From: Marinomonas polaris DSM 16579
GTDB lineage: Bacteria > Pseudomonadota > Gammaproteobacteria > Pseudomonadales > Marinomonadaceae
Assembly: GCF_900129155.1 (NCBI RefSeq)
Contig: NZ_FQVF01000014.1
Location: forward strand, 62,001 to 126,000
DNA: 64,000 bases
Direction: 5' to 3'
The notes below the pieces were generated by a model. That model was not told where the DNA came from. It was given only the letters and a program-made list of their open reading frames with translations, and ran no database searches. Position numbers and translations under genes: made by a program. Positions 25,870-35,817 of the stretch are shown piece by piece (position 1 is the first letter of the stretch; each line of letters opens with the position of its first letter).

Positions 25870-27348
25870 TTATAGTATGTTGTGGCTGATTAAAGACACG
25901 ATCTGTTTTAGGTTTTTATAATCTATTTCGTTGAATTCGGTGCGGGTTTCTAACCAGAATATCGCTGTTTCATCTTTTGAGGTTTGTGTTGATGCCAGAA
26001 TAAGGTGGCTATTTGCGTCAATTATTTGATCAGATGTGTGTGGTAAATCTTTTAGTAAATTATCAAGTTTTTGACCAAATATGTGAATGGCAGAGCGCTT
26101 GTCGGACAATTTTTTAAACACGCTTGATGGTGCGCTCCATTGGATGGCTTTGATGACATCTATATTGTAGCCAAATTGGTACATGGGGGCGGTTTTGTTA
26201 TTTGAGTGTTTAAAAATAATGCTGTGTTGTGCATTTGGTATAGCTTGCTTGATGGCTTTTAGAGCAAGTCCTGTTTTTTGTTTTGTGTCGTATTCTTTAT
26301 TTTGCTTGAGTGCTTTTTTGAGTGCTGCAATAGGGGATAAAGATGTTTTAGGTTTTGATCTTGTTTTTCCTAAATATAAATCAGGATCAAGTAATTGTTG
26401 CGCAAGTGGGATTTTTCCGCCGTTGTTAAATAAAGTTGCAGCTTCAGTGCTTGCGAAGTGTGCTGTTTTGATGATGTCGCTCAGTCGCTTGTGCATTACC
26501 GTGGCAACAACGCGATAGAAAAATGGCAGGTTTTTGGAGTCCCATCGCATTAGGCTGGCTTCATGGGCTACCTTGTTTGCGCAGTACGAAAAAATAAGTG
26601 GATTATTTACTAAAATGGTCAGTCTTTTATCTTCGGTGAAACCAGGTAGCTCGTCTGGATGGTTTGCTAGATGTGCCAGTGCTTGTAGCTCCTTTGCGTT
26701 CGGTATGTGCTTGGTTAAAAATGATTCTATGACTTTGTTTGGTGTGTGCCAATGGTTGCATAGATGGACGGTGAGCTCATCTATGCGACACCCCAAAATG
26801 TTTAGCTCGGCTTGGCTGGCTTTTTCGCCTTGCTGTATTCTTTGCTTTAGGGCTGCCATGGTTGGGTAGGCATAGAACCACAATAGCCACCTTGCAGAAT
26901 CTCGAAATAGCGTTATCCAGAAAATATCATCTTCTTGGCTGGTTAGTTTTTCAATTGACCAGTGTCTGGCAATGGTAGCTGCTTCATAGCTGGTTTGTAT
27001 CTCGCTTAAAAAGGCGACTAAATGTGGAGGTTTTTTTTGGGTGTTGGGCTCGTAGGGGGCAAAGTGTGAAAGTAGTTTTGCAATGCCGTTCATTCCCACC
27101 ATGGCAGCAGCATGAAAAGGCGTTTTTATTTCATTGTTTTTATTCGGTATGATGCGATTTGCTTCATTTAGAATAGCGAAAGCTAGCAGTGGGTCTGAGG
27201 CTATATTTGCTTGCATTCCATCAAGAGTGTCTTCTGTTCTTTTAATTTGAGTTTTTAGGCGAGCTAAATTAACTGCTCTAACAGGAAATTTTTTATTTTT
27301 AAGAAAATGTAGCCATTCATTTAGGCCAGAAGGTGACTTGTCTATCAT
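25870..27348 (-). CDS. HDOD domain protein
   Basis: The protein has 492 residues. The N-terminal half resembles an HDOD domain, a catalytically inactive relative of HD phosphohydrolases: SDPLLAFAILNEANR, then AAAMVGMNGIAKLLSHF, as in proteins of signal transduction and motility. The C-terminal 200 residues have no motif I recognise; a GAF-like sensor is possible but unproven. It sits between psd and motAB, divergent from motA. The ribosome binding site is weak. A role in motility or c-di-GMP signalling is inference from location. Confidence 0.72.
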   Translation of the reverse strand: MIDKSPSGLNEWLHFLKNKKFPVRAVNLARLKTQIKRTEDTLDGMQANIASDPLLAFAILNEANRIIPNKNNEIKTPFHAAAMVGMNGIAKLLSHFAPYEPNTQKKPPHLVAFLSEIQTSYEAATIARHWSIEKLTSQEDDIFWITLFRDSARWLLWFYAYPTMAALKQRIQQGEKASQAELNILGCRIDELTVHLCNHWHTPNKVIESFLTKHIPNAKELQALAHLANHPDELPGFTEDKRLTILVNNPLIFSYCANKVAHEASLMRWDSKNLPFFYRVVATVMHKRLSDIIKTAHFASTEAATLFNNGGKIPLAQQLLDPDLYLGKTRSKPKTSLSPIAALKKALKQNKEYDTKQKTGLALKAIKQAIPNAQHSIIFKHSNNKTAPMYQFGYNIDVIKAIQWSAPSSVFKKLSDKRSAIHIFGQKLDNLLKDLPHTSDQIIDANSHLILASTQTSKDETAIFWLETRTEFNEIDYKNLKQIVSLISHNIL

Positions 27349-27468
27349 AGCTGGTTACATTAGTGACTCGGTTGTAGGTAGTTTTTAAATGCTCTTATAT
27401 TTTTGATCTCATTAATCATACTGTATATTGAGGTAAGAGCATACTTTGTCGGTATTAAGGAAGAGAAT

Positions 27469-28323
27469 ATGTTTGCATTAGCTGGCTTGCTAGTGGTTAT
27501 TGTTAGTGTGGTATTTGGCTATTTAGCATCCCACGGGAATTTGTTGGCGTTATGGCAGCCTTTTGAAATAGTCATTATTTGTGGTGCTGCTTTAGGTGCT
27601 TTTATGGTGGCGAACCCATTTATTGTGCAGAAAAAAGTGTTAACTATGTTGCCCCAAGTTATTTCTGGTAGTCGGCACAATAAGAAATTTTATTTGCAGT
27701 TGCTAGGGTTGATGTATTGTTTATTTCAGAAAAGCCGTCAGGAGGGTTTTTTGTCCATCGAAGACGATATTGAGTCGCCTTTTACTAGTGAATTATTTAA
27801 TCGTTTCCCTGATGTGGTTCGTGACCATGAAGTGGTGGATTTTTTGACAGATAACTATCGTATCTTCACATTAACGGGTCTGCCTGCTTATGAAATAGAA
27901 GCCATCATGGATAATGAAATTGAGCAAATTCAAGAAGAATTGGTTGCTCCAAGTCATGCTCTAACTCGGGTAGCTGAAGGTTTGCCAGGTTTTGGTATTG
28001 TTGCTGCAGTGTTGGGTATTGTTATTACCATGGGATCTATTGGTGGTCCGCTAGAAGAGATTGGTGCTCATGTAGCTGCCGCTTTGGTGGGGACATTCTT
28101 GGGTATCTTTTTTGGTTATGGTTTTGTTGGGCCTGCCGCTTCGCACTTAGAGAGCTTGGGGATGCATGAATTGAAAGCCTATTTGTGTATTAAGGCATGC
28201 TTGAATTCCATTGTGTCTGGCTATGCGCCGCCTGTAGCTGTCGAGACGGGTCGAAAGTTACTTCCTCCGGAAATGCGTCCAAGTTTTATTGAGCTGTCGG
28301 ATGGTCTTAAGCAATATCGTTAG
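27469..28323 (+). CDS. motA: Flagellar motor stator protein MotA
   Basis: MotA forms, with MotB, the proton channel that powers flagellar rotation. The 284-residue protein has four membrane helices: two at the N-terminus (FALAGLLVVIVSVVFGYLA and the FEIVIICGAALGAFMVAN region) and two after the cytoplasmic loop (the GLPGFGIVAAVLGIVITMG region and the following helix). The ATG at 27469, preceded by AAGGAAGAGA, is preferred to the in-frame start 66 bases earlier because it gives the canonical N-terminus. It is 36 bases upstream of motB. Confidence 0.95.
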   Translation: MFALAGLLVVIVSVVFGYLASHGNLLALWQPFEIVIICGAALGAFMVANPFIVQKKVLTMLPQVISGSRHNKKFYLQLLGLMYCLFQKSRQEGFLSIEDDIESPFTSELFNRFPDVVRDHEVVDFLTDNYRIFTLTGLPAYEIEAIMDNEIEQIQEELVAPSHALTRVAEGLPGFGIVAAVLGIVITMGSIGGPLEEIGAHVAAALVGTFLGIFFGYGFVGPAASHLESLGMHELKAYLCIKACLNSIVSGYAPPVAVETGRKLLPPEMRPSFIELSDGLKQYR

Positions 28324-28359
28324 ACTGGGTGCATCGTGCTAAGTTGAGGAGAGTGTTAG

Positions 28360-29268
28360 ATGGCCCTAGGTTCTAATGGGTTAGTAATTCGTCGGGTTAA
28401 GAAAATCAAAAAGGGCGGTCATCACGGTGGTGCTTGGAAAATAGCATTAGCTGATTTTGCCTTGGCGATGATGGCGTTTTTTCTTGTTTTGTGGATTATG
28501 AGTGTCGCTTCTCCAGAAGAGTTGAAAAGTATCGAGGGGTATTTTCAAGATCCTATGGGTGCATCTACGGCTGGATATAGTGCGAACCCTATAGATTTGG
28601 GGGGGAGTCCAGCAAAGAGTACAGAGAAAAAATTAGATCTGCAGTTACCTGAAGCGGGTAGTACTGATATGCAATCTAGAGATAAGCTTCTGGGGAATGG
28701 TCCTGATTCTGCAGAGTCTAAGAGCATTAATAACATGCTGCGAGAGGAGATGAGTAAAATGAACACTTTACTCTCTCAGCAGAAAAATATGCGCATTGAG
28801 ATCACACCACTTGGTGTTCGGATTACTCTGTTAGATGATCCAAATAAGCCGATGTTTGAGCGTGGAAGTGCTCGAATGATGCCTGATATTGAGAATACTT
28901 TGCTTAGTATGGCGCCAATCTTCAATAGAGTGACGAATCCAATTGTTATCACCGGCCATACTGATTCATCTAAATTTGGTGGGGCTGGTCGAATTGATAA
29001 TTGGGATTTATCTGCCCTAAGGGCTAATGCGGCGCGGCATATATTAGAAGAAGGTGGTGTTGAGGATAAGCGTATTGCTCAGGTGATAGGTTTGTCTGAT
29101 ACTATTCCTTACAATCGATTTGATACGGATAGTGCAGAAAATAGGCGTATCAGTATTACGTTATTAACGGATGATGCGTATAAGAAATTGCTGGACCAGA
29201 ATCGTAGTAATTTTGGTAATCCTGGCCAGCAATCTGATTTTAAGTTAACACCTGAAACGGTTTTTTAG
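28360..29268 (+). CDS. motB: Flagellar motor stator protein MotB
   Basis: MotB anchors the stator to peptidoglycan. The 302-residue protein has one N-terminal membrane helix with the proton-binding aspartate at D32 (ALADFALAMMAFFLVLW), the same position as in E. coli. A plug/linker region and an OmpA-like peptidoglycan-binding domain follow (ITGHTDSS, LSALRANAARHIL, NRRISITLL). GAGGAGAG precedes the ATG. The last 4 bases overlap the stop of the convergent rsgA gene, leaving no room for a terminator between them. Confidence 0.95.
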   Translation: MALGSNGLVIRRVKKIKKGGHHGGAWKIALADFALAMMAFFLVLWIMSVASPEELKSIEGYFQDPMGASTAGYSANPIDLGGSPAKSTEKKLDLQLPEAGSTDMQSRDKLLGNGPDSAESKSINNMLREEMSKMNTLLSQQKNMRIEITPLGVRITLLDDPNKPMFERGSARMMPDIENTLLSMAPIFNRVTNPIVITGHTDSSKFGGAGRIDNWDLSALRANAARHILEEGGVEDKRIAQVIGLSDTIPYNRFDTDSAENRRISITLLTDDAYKKLLDQNRSNFGNPGQQSDFKLTPETVF

Positions 29269-30299
29269 AACGCTTGATTCTCTCGTATTGAGTGCTTGAT
29301 CCTTAAGAAGCTTTGGAAGCGGTGTTCTGTGATTTCACCTTTTTCTAAGGCTTCTAGGATTGCGCACCCCGGCTCTTTTTCATGAGCGCAATCGCGGAAT
29401 CGACAATAACCAATATGCGGTCGAAACTCGATAAAACCGTTTAGAAGTTCGTCTTCCGAAATATGCCACAAGCCAAACTCTCGGATCCCTGGGGAATCAA
29501 TAAGATCGCCGCCTTTCGGCATATGAAATAGTCGAGCAGTTGTGGTGGTATGTACGCCTTTTTTGCGCTTCTGTGAAAGCTCACCAACGCTGATGTCTAT
29601 ATCGGGTAGTAGTGTCCCAATAAGGGATGATTTGCCTACACCTGATTGCCCAACAAAAACGCTTGTTTTGTCTTGTAAGAAATCATAAAGCGCTTCCATC
29701 CCTGCTTGGTTCTTGATAGATGTCCTGATGATTTTGTAATTCAAATCTTCATAGGTTTTTAGTAGCTTGTCTAAATCTGCTTTGTTGCTGTCATCGATTA
29801 AGTCGCATTTGTTAAGTAGTATGACCGGTGGAATACCAACGGTTTCTGCTGCAACTAAGTAGCGATCTATTAAATTGGCGTGAGCAACTGGCTCGGCGGC
29901 AATAACAACAATTATATGATCTATGTTGGCGGCAACAGGTTTGATTCTGCCGTGCATGTCTGGACGAGATAGTGATGTATGTCTTGGTGTGGTAGCAACA
30001 ACGACGCCACCTTCATTTTGTTTTGGGCGCCAGACAACCTTGTCGCCAGTTACAAGTTGGCCTAGATTGGCGCGTAAATTGCAGCGTGTAGAGGTGCCAA
30101 TAAAAGGCTCTTGAGTGCCCTCCACTTCAACTTGTGTGCCGAAGTGAGAAATAATAATGCCTTCAGTTTCAGGTCCTAGGTCGGATGACTGAAGGAGTTC
30201 TTCGGCGACATCTCCTCGTTTTTGAGTGCGTTCAACGCGCTCTTTGTGAATTCTTTCGATTCGCCAAGTTTGTTGTTTAGTAAGTTTTCGCTTCGACAT
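29265..30299 (-). CDS. rsgA: Small ribosomal subunit biogenesis GTPase RsgA
   Basis: RsgA checks late assembly of the 30S subunit. The 344-residue protein has an N-terminal OB fold and a circularly permuted GTPase domain (NKCDL, then GQSGVGKSSL, then DSPGIREFGL). A C-terminal zinc motif follows: CRFRDCAHEKEPGCA, with C-x4-C-x-H-x5-C spacing. It diverges from orn, the usual pairing in gammaproteobacteria, and is convergent with motB with a 4-base overlap. Confidence 0.96.
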   Translation of the reverse strand: MSKRKLTKQQTWRIERIHKERVERTQKRGDVAEELLQSSDLGPETEGIIISHFGTQVEVEGTQEPFIGTSTRCNLRANLGQLVTGDKVVWRPKQNEGGVVVATTPRHTSLSRPDMHGRIKPVAANIDHIIVVIAAEPVAHANLIDRYLVAAETVGIPPVILLNKCDLIDDSNKADLDKLLKTYEDLNYKIIRTSIKNQAGMEALYDFLQDKTSVFVGQSGVGKSSLIGTLLPDIDISVGELSQKRKKGVHTTTTARLFHMPKGGDLIDSPGIREFGLWHISEDELLNGFIEFRPHIGYCRFRDCAHEKEPGCAILEALEKGEITEHRFQSFLRIKHSIRENQAF

Positions 30300-30373
30300 T
30301 AGATTCGTCTGGTCATAAAGTAAGGCGCATAGAGTATAATGCTTGGCATTGATAATAAAGGACTTGGAAGATT

Positions 30374-30931
30374 ATGAGCTTAAATGAAGAGAATTTAGTG
30401 TGGATCGATCTTGAAATGACAGGATTGGACCCAGAAACCGACACTATTATTGAGATTGCTACCGTAGTAACTGATAAGCATTTGAATGTGTTGGCTAAGG
30501 GGCCGAGCCTTGCTATTCATCAAGAAAAAGCGGTGATGGATGCAATGGATGAATGGTGCACTCAGCACCATGGTGATTCTGGGCTGACGGCTAGAGTGTT
30601 GTCTTCGACTATTAGTATGGCGCAAGCAGAAGAGGAAACGGTTAATTTTTTGGCCCAGTACGTTCCGGCTGGAAAGTCACCTATTTGCGGTAATAGTGTT
30701 GGGCAGGATCGTCGTTTTTTGTACCGTTATATGCCTAAGTTGGAAGCCTTTTTTCATTACCGCTACTTGGATGTTAGTACAGTTAAAGAGCTTGCAAAGC
30801 GTTGGAAGCCAGAGGCGTTGGATGGTTTTTCTAAATCAGGTTCCCATCTGGCTATGGATGATATTTTAGAGTCTATAGGTGAATTGAAGCATTATCGTAA
30901 AACCATGTTTGGTTTGGATGATAAGGCTTAA
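30374..30931 (+). CDS. orn: Oligoribonuclease
   Basis: Orn is a DEDDh-family 3'-5' exonuclease that degrades nano-RNAs and pGpG, the linear product of c-di-GMP turnover. The first catalytic motif is [16 protein letters not shown]; the second is in [18 protein letters not shown]; the last histidine/aspartate motif is in SHLAMDDI. The 185-residue length is standard. It diverges from rsgA and is followed by a hairpin. Confidence 0.97.
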   Translation: MSLNEENLVWIDLEMTGLDPETDTIIEIATVVTDKHLNVLAKGPSLAIHQEKAVMDAMDEWCTQHHGDSGLTARVLSSTISMAQAEEETVNFLAQYVPAGKSPICGNSVGQDRRFLYRYMPKLEAFFHYRYLDVSTVKELAKRWKPEALDGFSKSGSHLAMDDILESIGELKHYRKTMFGLDDKA

Positions 30932-30960
30932 GCGATTTTGTGTTAATCTCTTCTTACGAA

Positions 30961-30995
30961 TTAGCGAGCTTATAAATTGTTTTGAAGCTCGCTAA
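30961..30995. terminator. Hairpin between convergent orn and TauE-like genes
   Basis: TTAGCGAGCTT (30961-30971) and AAGCTCGCTAA (30985-30995) form an 11-base stem with a 13-base loop. A T-rich stretch (TTTGTTTCTTCTTTTTTTG) begins a few bases beyond on the plus strand. Confidence 0.65.
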
Positions 30996-31033
30996 TCGGT
31001 TTGTTTCTTCTTTTTTTGTCGTCTATTTCTTTG

Positions 31034-31783
31034 TTAGCCAAGTCCCGTTATCCCGTCCCATATTAGCTTTACTCCTGTCAGGAAAAGAAAGCTGTACATG
31101 ACTTTAAAAAATAATACGGTAGATATTTTGTAGTGTAGCCATGCGCCGAGTTGAACGCCTATAAAAGCCACAGGTATAAAGCAAAGTGACAGAAGTATGT
31201 TTGAACTATTAAGTTGTCCAAGCATTCCATATGGAATGAGTTTTACATAGTTGATGGCGGTAAAAATAACCGCTGCCGTTGCTACGTACTGTGTCTTGTC
31301 TAGATTTGCTCTAAGTAAATAAACGCTCATTGGTGGTCCGCCAGCGTGAGCAATAAAACTTGTAAAGCCGCCAAGTGCGCACCAGAGTTTTCCGGCCAGA
31401 GTGCTGAGTGGTTTTAGCGGTGTTGTTCGGCTCTTTTTTGGCCATGAATTTAGAGTGAAGCCTACCGCGATAATCCCTACCATTATTTTTAGCCATTCTG
31501 CCGAAAACCATGATGCTGTGAGGCCGCCGATTACAACACCAATAATGGCCGCTGGAATACATCTTATGAGTTGCTCGGTGTTCCATTTTTTCCAAAACTT
31601 TTGCACGGTAAATATGTCCATGATGCACAGAATTGGCAGCATTATGGCGGCTGCTAAGGTTGGTGAAGTTTGCAGTGATATTAGCGGGACAGCGATAATG
31701 CCAAATGCGCCTGAAAAGCCACCTTTAGATATGCCTGTAATGAAAACAGCAATGGCAATGAGTGAAATGAAAAGCCAGTCCAT
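31034..31783 (-). CDS. TauE/SafE-type sulfite exporter family membrane protein
   Basis: This polytopic protein of 249 residues has two related halves: ITGISKGGFSGAFGIIAVPL near the N-terminus and GGFTSFIAHAGGPPMSVYLL in the middle, both classic for the TauE/SafE family. Members are proposed to move sulfite, sulfoacetate or other small organic anions; the substrate here is unknown. In Pseudomonas the interval between orn and tsaE is occupied by queG and nnr. Here it holds this single gene on the opposite strand. Confidence 0.85.
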   Translation of the reverse strand: MDWLFISLIAIAVFITGISKGGFSGAFGIIAVPLISLQTSPTLAAAIMLPILCIMDIFTVQKFWKKWNTEQLIRCIPAAIIGVVIGGLTASWFSAEWLKIMVGIIAVGFTLNSWPKKSRTTPLKPLSTLAGKLWCALGGFTSFIAHAGGPPMSVYLLRANLDKTQYVATAAVIFTAINYVKLIPYGMLGQLNSSNILLSLCFIPVAFIGVQLGAWLHYKISTVLFFKVMYSFLFLTGVKLIWDGITGLG

Positions 31784-31945
31784 GTGAATCCTTTATTGTG
31801 TGGTTGTTGTTATGGATGGAAAAGTTAAATTATTATGAGTTATTGGTGCTTGTTTCAAAAGGCTTCTGTATTAGAATTGTTAGAAATAAAATGACCGTGT
31901 GGTCAGTGTTTGCTCTATTTTGAGTGGGAAAAGGATCGATAGGTA

Positions 31946-32416
31946 ATGCAAATAGAAAAAGATGTTTATGGCGAAGAAGCAATGGAAAGCTTTGGTGAGG
32001 CTTTTTCGTTGGCGCTGACGTCGGGCGCAGTTGTGTATTTGGAAGGTGATCTCGGGATGGGTAAGACAACTCTTGTGAGAGGGGTTTTGCGCGGTTTGGG
32101 ATATCAAGGGCCCGTAAAGAGCCCAACGTATACGATTGTTGAGCCTTACGATTTGTCGGGTTTTGAAGCTTTTCATTTTGATTTGTATCGAGTGGCGGAT
32201 GCTGAAGAGCTTGAGTTTATGGGGATTCGTGATTATTTCACTGACGGAAGTTTATGTTTGATTGAGTGGGCTGAAATGGGGCGCGGAGCCTTGCCGGAAG
32301 CGGATTTGGTTATATCATTGAGCTTGATTCGACAAGGGCGTCATGTGTCTGTAGATGCCTATACAGAAAAAGGTAGAGCGGCTTTAGATGTTTTACGAGG
32401 CGCTATAACTTCTTGA
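31946..32416 (+). CDS. tsaE: tRNA threonylcarbamoyladenosine biosynthesis ATPase TsaE
   Basis: TsaE works with TsaB and TsaD to form t6A37 in ANN-decoding tRNAs. The 156-residue protein has the P-loop GDLGMGKTTLVRG near residue 37, then KSPTYTIVEPY and FHFDLYRV, ending with LIEWAEMG. It heads the conserved tsaE-amiB-mutL-miaA-hfq-hflX-hflKC run. The upstream nnr gene found next to tsaE in many relatives is not here. Confidence 0.95.
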   Translation: MQIEKDVYGEEAMESFGEAFSLALTSGAVVYLEGDLGMGKTTLVRGVLRGLGYQGPVKSPTYTIVEPYDLSGFEAFHFDLYRVADAEELEFMGIRDYFTDGSLCLIEWAEMGRGALPEADLVISLSLIRQGRHVSVDAYTEKGRAALDVLRGAITS

Positions 32417-32502
32417 TGTATAGAAGACTTTACTATAAGTAAGATTGAGATCCATTTAATCAGCAGTTATAGTGTGTCAGATATACTAGCTAGCTGTCTG
32501 AT

Positions 32503-33831
32503 ATGCATACTAAATTTCGTACTTATCTATTTATTTTTGTCAATTTAATTTTGTCTTTGTCAACCTGTAGTGTTTTGGCTGCAGAGGTTCGAGATATACG
32601 TGTTGCCCAGCAAGAAGGGGTGACGCGTTTGGTGTTTGAGCTTTCTGAGGCGGCAGAGCATCGAATTTTTCCTCTTTCAAATCCTGATCGCGTTGTTTTA
32701 GACATCAGTGGCGTCGATTTGAATGCGTCTGTTGTTAATGGCTTATCGGCATTGTCTTCCGATGTGTTGATGCGCGTACGTTACGCTAGGCGAGACACTG
32801 GTGTTCGTTTTGTACTTGATCTAGGTCAGGCAGCTAAGGCGAAAAGTACTGTGTTGGCGGCAAATGGTACTTATGGGCCTAGGATATTGGTTGAGCTTGA
32901 GTATGGTGCTAGAAAGCCTGCGACCATAGTAAAAAGCTTGGCGAGCTTATCCAAGGAAAAGCGCGATATTGTGATTGCAATTGACCCTGGGCATGGAGGC
33001 AAAGACCCTGGTGCCTTGGGGCAATACAATGTGCGAGAAAAAGATGTTGTGCTCTCTATTGGTCGAGAGTTGGCAAGTAGAATTAATGCGGTTGATGGCT
33101 TTAAGGCTGTTTTGACTCGATCAACGGACACCTATCTTCAGCTTCGAGATCGATCGAGGGTTGCTCGTGAGGCCAATGCAGATTTGATGATTTCTATTCA
33201 TGCGGATGCGTTTACCAAATCTAGTGCTAGAGGTGCTTCTGTTTGGGCGCTTTCATTGAGTGGTAAGAGTTCTGAAATGGGGCGTTGGTTGGCTCAACAA
33301 GAAAATTCTGCCGATCTGGTGGGGGGGATTTCGCTGGATGATAAAGATCAGTTGCTTGCTGAGGTTTTATTGGATATGTCGATGAACTCTACTATTCAAA
33401 TGAGTTTGAATATAGGTAAGAGTGTTTTAGGTGAAATGAAAGGGGTTGCTGTTTTGCATAAAGACAGTGTTCAGCAGGCGGGTTTTGTTGTGCTGAAATC
33501 GCCAGATATTCCTTCTATATTGATAGAAACTGGTTTTGTTTCGAATAAAACAGAGGCCAAGAATTTGTCGAGCAGAACTTATCGTGTGAAATTAGCGGAT
33601 TCTATTTCAAAGGGTGTAGTTGAATATTTTACTAAAAATGCCCCTGATGGAACCTTGGTCAATTGGAAGCAAAAGAAAAATTCTGATTATGTTTATACGG
33701 TTAGTAAGGGGGACACCTTGTCCGAAATTGCTCGTCGTAATCAAGTGTCTTTACCTGTTTTGCGGCAGGCCAATAATTTGAATAATGATGTTATTTGGAT
33801 TGGTCAGAAACTTGTTATCCCTGCAGGGTAA
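32503..33831 (+). CDS. amiB: N-acetylmuramoyl-L-alanine amidase, AmiB-type, with AMIN and LysM domains
   Basis: This periplasmic amidase splits septal peptidoglycan. Domain order is a signal peptide (about residues 1-26, ending CSVLAA), an AMIN targeting domain (about 27-130), an Amidase_3 catalytic domain starting IAIDPGHGGKDPGALG with zinc ligands H and E and later ISIHADAF and SILIETGFVSN, and a C-terminal LysM domain (YTVSKGDTLSEIARRNQVSL). Length is 442 residues. It lies between tsaE and mutL, as in Pseudomonas and E. coli. EnvC/NlpD-type activation is expected from family knowledge. Confidence 0.93.
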   Translation: MHTKFRTYLFIFVNLILSLSTCSVLAAEVRDIRVAQQEGVTRLVFELSEAAEHRIFPLSNPDRVVLDISGVDLNASVVNGLSALSSDVLMRVRYARRDTGVRFVLDLGQAAKAKSTVLAANGTYGPRILVELEYGARKPATIVKSLASLSKEKRDIVIAIDPGHGGKDPGALGQYNVREKDVVLSIGRELASRINAVDGFKAVLTRSTDTYLQLRDRSRVAREANADLMISIHADAFTKSSARGASVWALSLSGKSSEMGRWLAQQENSADLVGGISLDDKDQLLAEVLLDMSMNSTIQMSLNIGKSVLGEMKGVAVLHKDSVQQAGFVVLKSPDIPSILIETGFVSNKTEAKNLSSRTYRVKLADSISKGVVEYFTKNAPDGTLVNWKQKKNSDYVYTVSKGDTLSEIARRNQVSLPVLRQANNLNNDVIWIGQKLVIPAG

Positions 33832-33890
33832 AGTCTTATTGAGGCCTTTTTTGTTTTTCAAAAGGGCTGTTTTCACATCAAAGGTCGTTC

Positions 33891-35816
33891 ATGCAAAGAA
33901 TTAATCTTTTATCTCCACGTTTAGCCAACCAAATTGCCGCGGGAGAGGTGGTTGAACGACCAGCTTCCGTTGTTAAAGAGTTGCTTGAAAATAGTCTTGA
34001 TGCAGGAGCCTCTCAGCTTGATATTGATGTGGAGCAGGGTGGTGTAAGGCGTATTAAGATTCGTGATAATGGTACTGGCATCATGAAAGACGATTTGTCT
34101 TTGGCTTTAAGTCGTCACGCAACGAGTAAAATTATTACGCTGGATGATTTGGAAGCTGTGCGCACGTTGGGATTTCGTGGCGAGGCGCTGGCCAGTATTA
34201 GCTCTGTTTCGAGGATGCACCTTACTTCTCAGGCAGAAAATGAAGTGGAAGCTTGGCGAGTTGAGGCGGAAGGGAAAGATATGGCGACAGCCATTCGACC
34301 TGCATCGCATCCTCAAGGTACTACGATTGAGGTGCGAGATTTATTTTTTAATACACCGGCTCGTCGAAAATTCCTTCGTACTGAAAAGACAGAATTTGTT
34401 CACTTGGAAGAAGTGGTAAAGCGACTGGCATTGAGTCGTTATGAAACTGGCTTTCGTCTAAGTCATAACGGCAAGCAGGTTTATGATCTTCGTCCTGTTA
34501 CCGATCAGCTTCATGCTGAACATCGGCTAGCAACTTTACTTGGTAAAAAGTTCATTGAAAACTCCTTGACGCTGGATGTTGAGGCGGCTGGATTGCGTCT
34601 ATGGGGTTGGATTGGTTTGCCGACTTTTTCTCGTTCTCAGGCGGATTTGCAGTATTTTTTTGTTAATGGTCGAGTTGTTAAGGATAAGTTAGTCGCTCAT
34701 GCTGTTCGTCAGGCTTATCGTGATGTTTTGTATAATGGTCGCCATCCTACTTTTGTGTTGTATCTAGAGTTGGACCCTTCGACAGTCGATGTGAATGTCC
34801 ACCCTACTAAGCACGAAGTGCGCTTCCGAGATGGGCGTTTGGTGCATGATTTCTTATTTAGTCGAATTCATAAGGCGATTGCAGATGTGAGGCCTGAATC
34901 TGATGCTGCGCCTACGGGTATGAATGATTCCGCTAATAATGAGTCTGCTGCTTATGGTGCGAATATTACGGAACAATCCGCTTTGCTGCTGTCTAATCGA
35001 CCTGTGTCTAGTTCGATGGATTGGATGCGATCTACTTCAAATTCATTGGGGACTTCAGAAGTGCGTGGGCAGCTTGATGGCATGAGTCGTCTTTCTGGTT
35101 ATGCGCAAGAATATGTTGCTAAGACTGAGGAAGTTGATCCTGAAACGGGCGAAATAAGAGAGGTTTCTCCCCCTGGCGCTTTAGGGCAAAGTGAAAGTCC
35201 GTTTGTGAGGCAAGAGGGTGATTATCAGGCCGTGCCGCCGTTGGGTTTTGCGGTAGCTCAGCTGCACGGAGTGTATATTCTTTCTGAGAGCGAGCAGGGG
35301 CTTATTCTGGTGGACATGCATGCGGCTCATGAGCGAATTGTTTATGAGCGAATGAAAACAGCGTTTTATCAGAAAAATATATCGTCTCAGCCTTTGTTAG
35401 TGCCGATAAATATTGCGGTTTCGCAAAGTGAAGCTGATCTTGTTGAAGAAAGCGGTGAGGTTTTTGAGGCCTTCGGTTTCCGTGTAGAAAGAACTGGGTT
35501 AGAAAGTGCGATGGTTCGCGAGGTTCCCGTTATACTGATTCGAGGTGACGTAGAAGGTCTTGTGCGTGATGTTATTAGTGATCTGTCTGCTAATGGCGTA
35601 TCGGATCTTATGGAGTCGCGGGCGAATGAATTGATGGCGTCAATGGCGTGCCACGGTGCTGTTCGTGCAAATCGTAAGCTTACGATTGCGGAGATGAATA
35701 GCCTTCTTCGTGATATGGAGGTGACTGAACGCAGTGGGCAGTGTAATCATGGACGACCGACTTGGGCGCATTTGAGTATGTCCGATTTAGATAAACTCTT
35801 TTTGAGAGGACGTTGA
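33891..35816 (+). CDS. mutL: DNA mismatch repair protein MutL with endonuclease motif
   Basis: MutL couples mismatch recognition by MutS to strand processing. The N-terminal GHKL ATPase shows [18 protein letters not shown] and [11 protein letters not shown], and the transducer domain ends near [13 protein letters not shown]. After a variable linker, the C-terminal domain contains [12 protein letters not shown] at about residues 475-486. This matches the D-x-H-A-x2-E-x4-E endonuclease motif of MutL proteins from MutH-less bacteria. The 641-residue length is normal. The stop is 1 base before miaA. Confidence 0.96.
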   Translation: MQRINLLSPRLANQIAAGEVVERPASVVKELLENSLDAGASQLDIDVEQGGVRRIKIRDNGTGIMKDDLSLALSRHATSKIITLDDLEAVRTLGFRGEALASISSVSRMHLTSQAENEVEAWRVEAEGKDMATAIRPASHPQGTTIEVRDLFFNTPARRKFLRTEKTEFVHLEEVVKRLALSRYETGFRLSHNGKQVYDLRPVTDQLHAEHRLATLLGKKFIENSLTLDVEAAGLRLWGWIGLPTFSRSQADLQYFFVNGRVVKDKLVAHAVRQAYRDVLYNGRHPTFVLYLELDPSTVDVNVHPTKHEVRFRDGRLVHDFLFSRIHKAIADVRPESDAAPTGMNDSANNESAAYGANITEQSALLLSNRPVSSSMDWMRSTSNSLGTSEVRGQLDGMSRLSGYAQEYVAKTEEVDPETGEIREVSPPGALGQSESPFVRQEGDYQAVPPLGFAVAQLHGVYILSESEQGLILVDMHAAHERIVYERMKTAFYQKNISSQPLLVPINIAVSQSEADLVEESGEVFEAFGFRVERTGLESAMVREVPVILIRGDVEGLVRDVISDLSANGVSDLMESRANELMASMACHGAVRANRKLTIAEMNSLLRDMEVTERSGQCNHGRPTWAHLSMSDLDKLFLRGR

Positions 35817-35817
35817 T

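Noticed and set aside
31833-32176. Two overlapping minus-strand frames around the tsaE start
   Set aside because: They are antisense to tsaE and the gap before it, with no recognisable protein features.
33836-33868. Possible terminator between amiB and mutL
   Set aside because: The AGGCCTTTT/AAAAGGGCT pairing has mismatches and no T-run after it.
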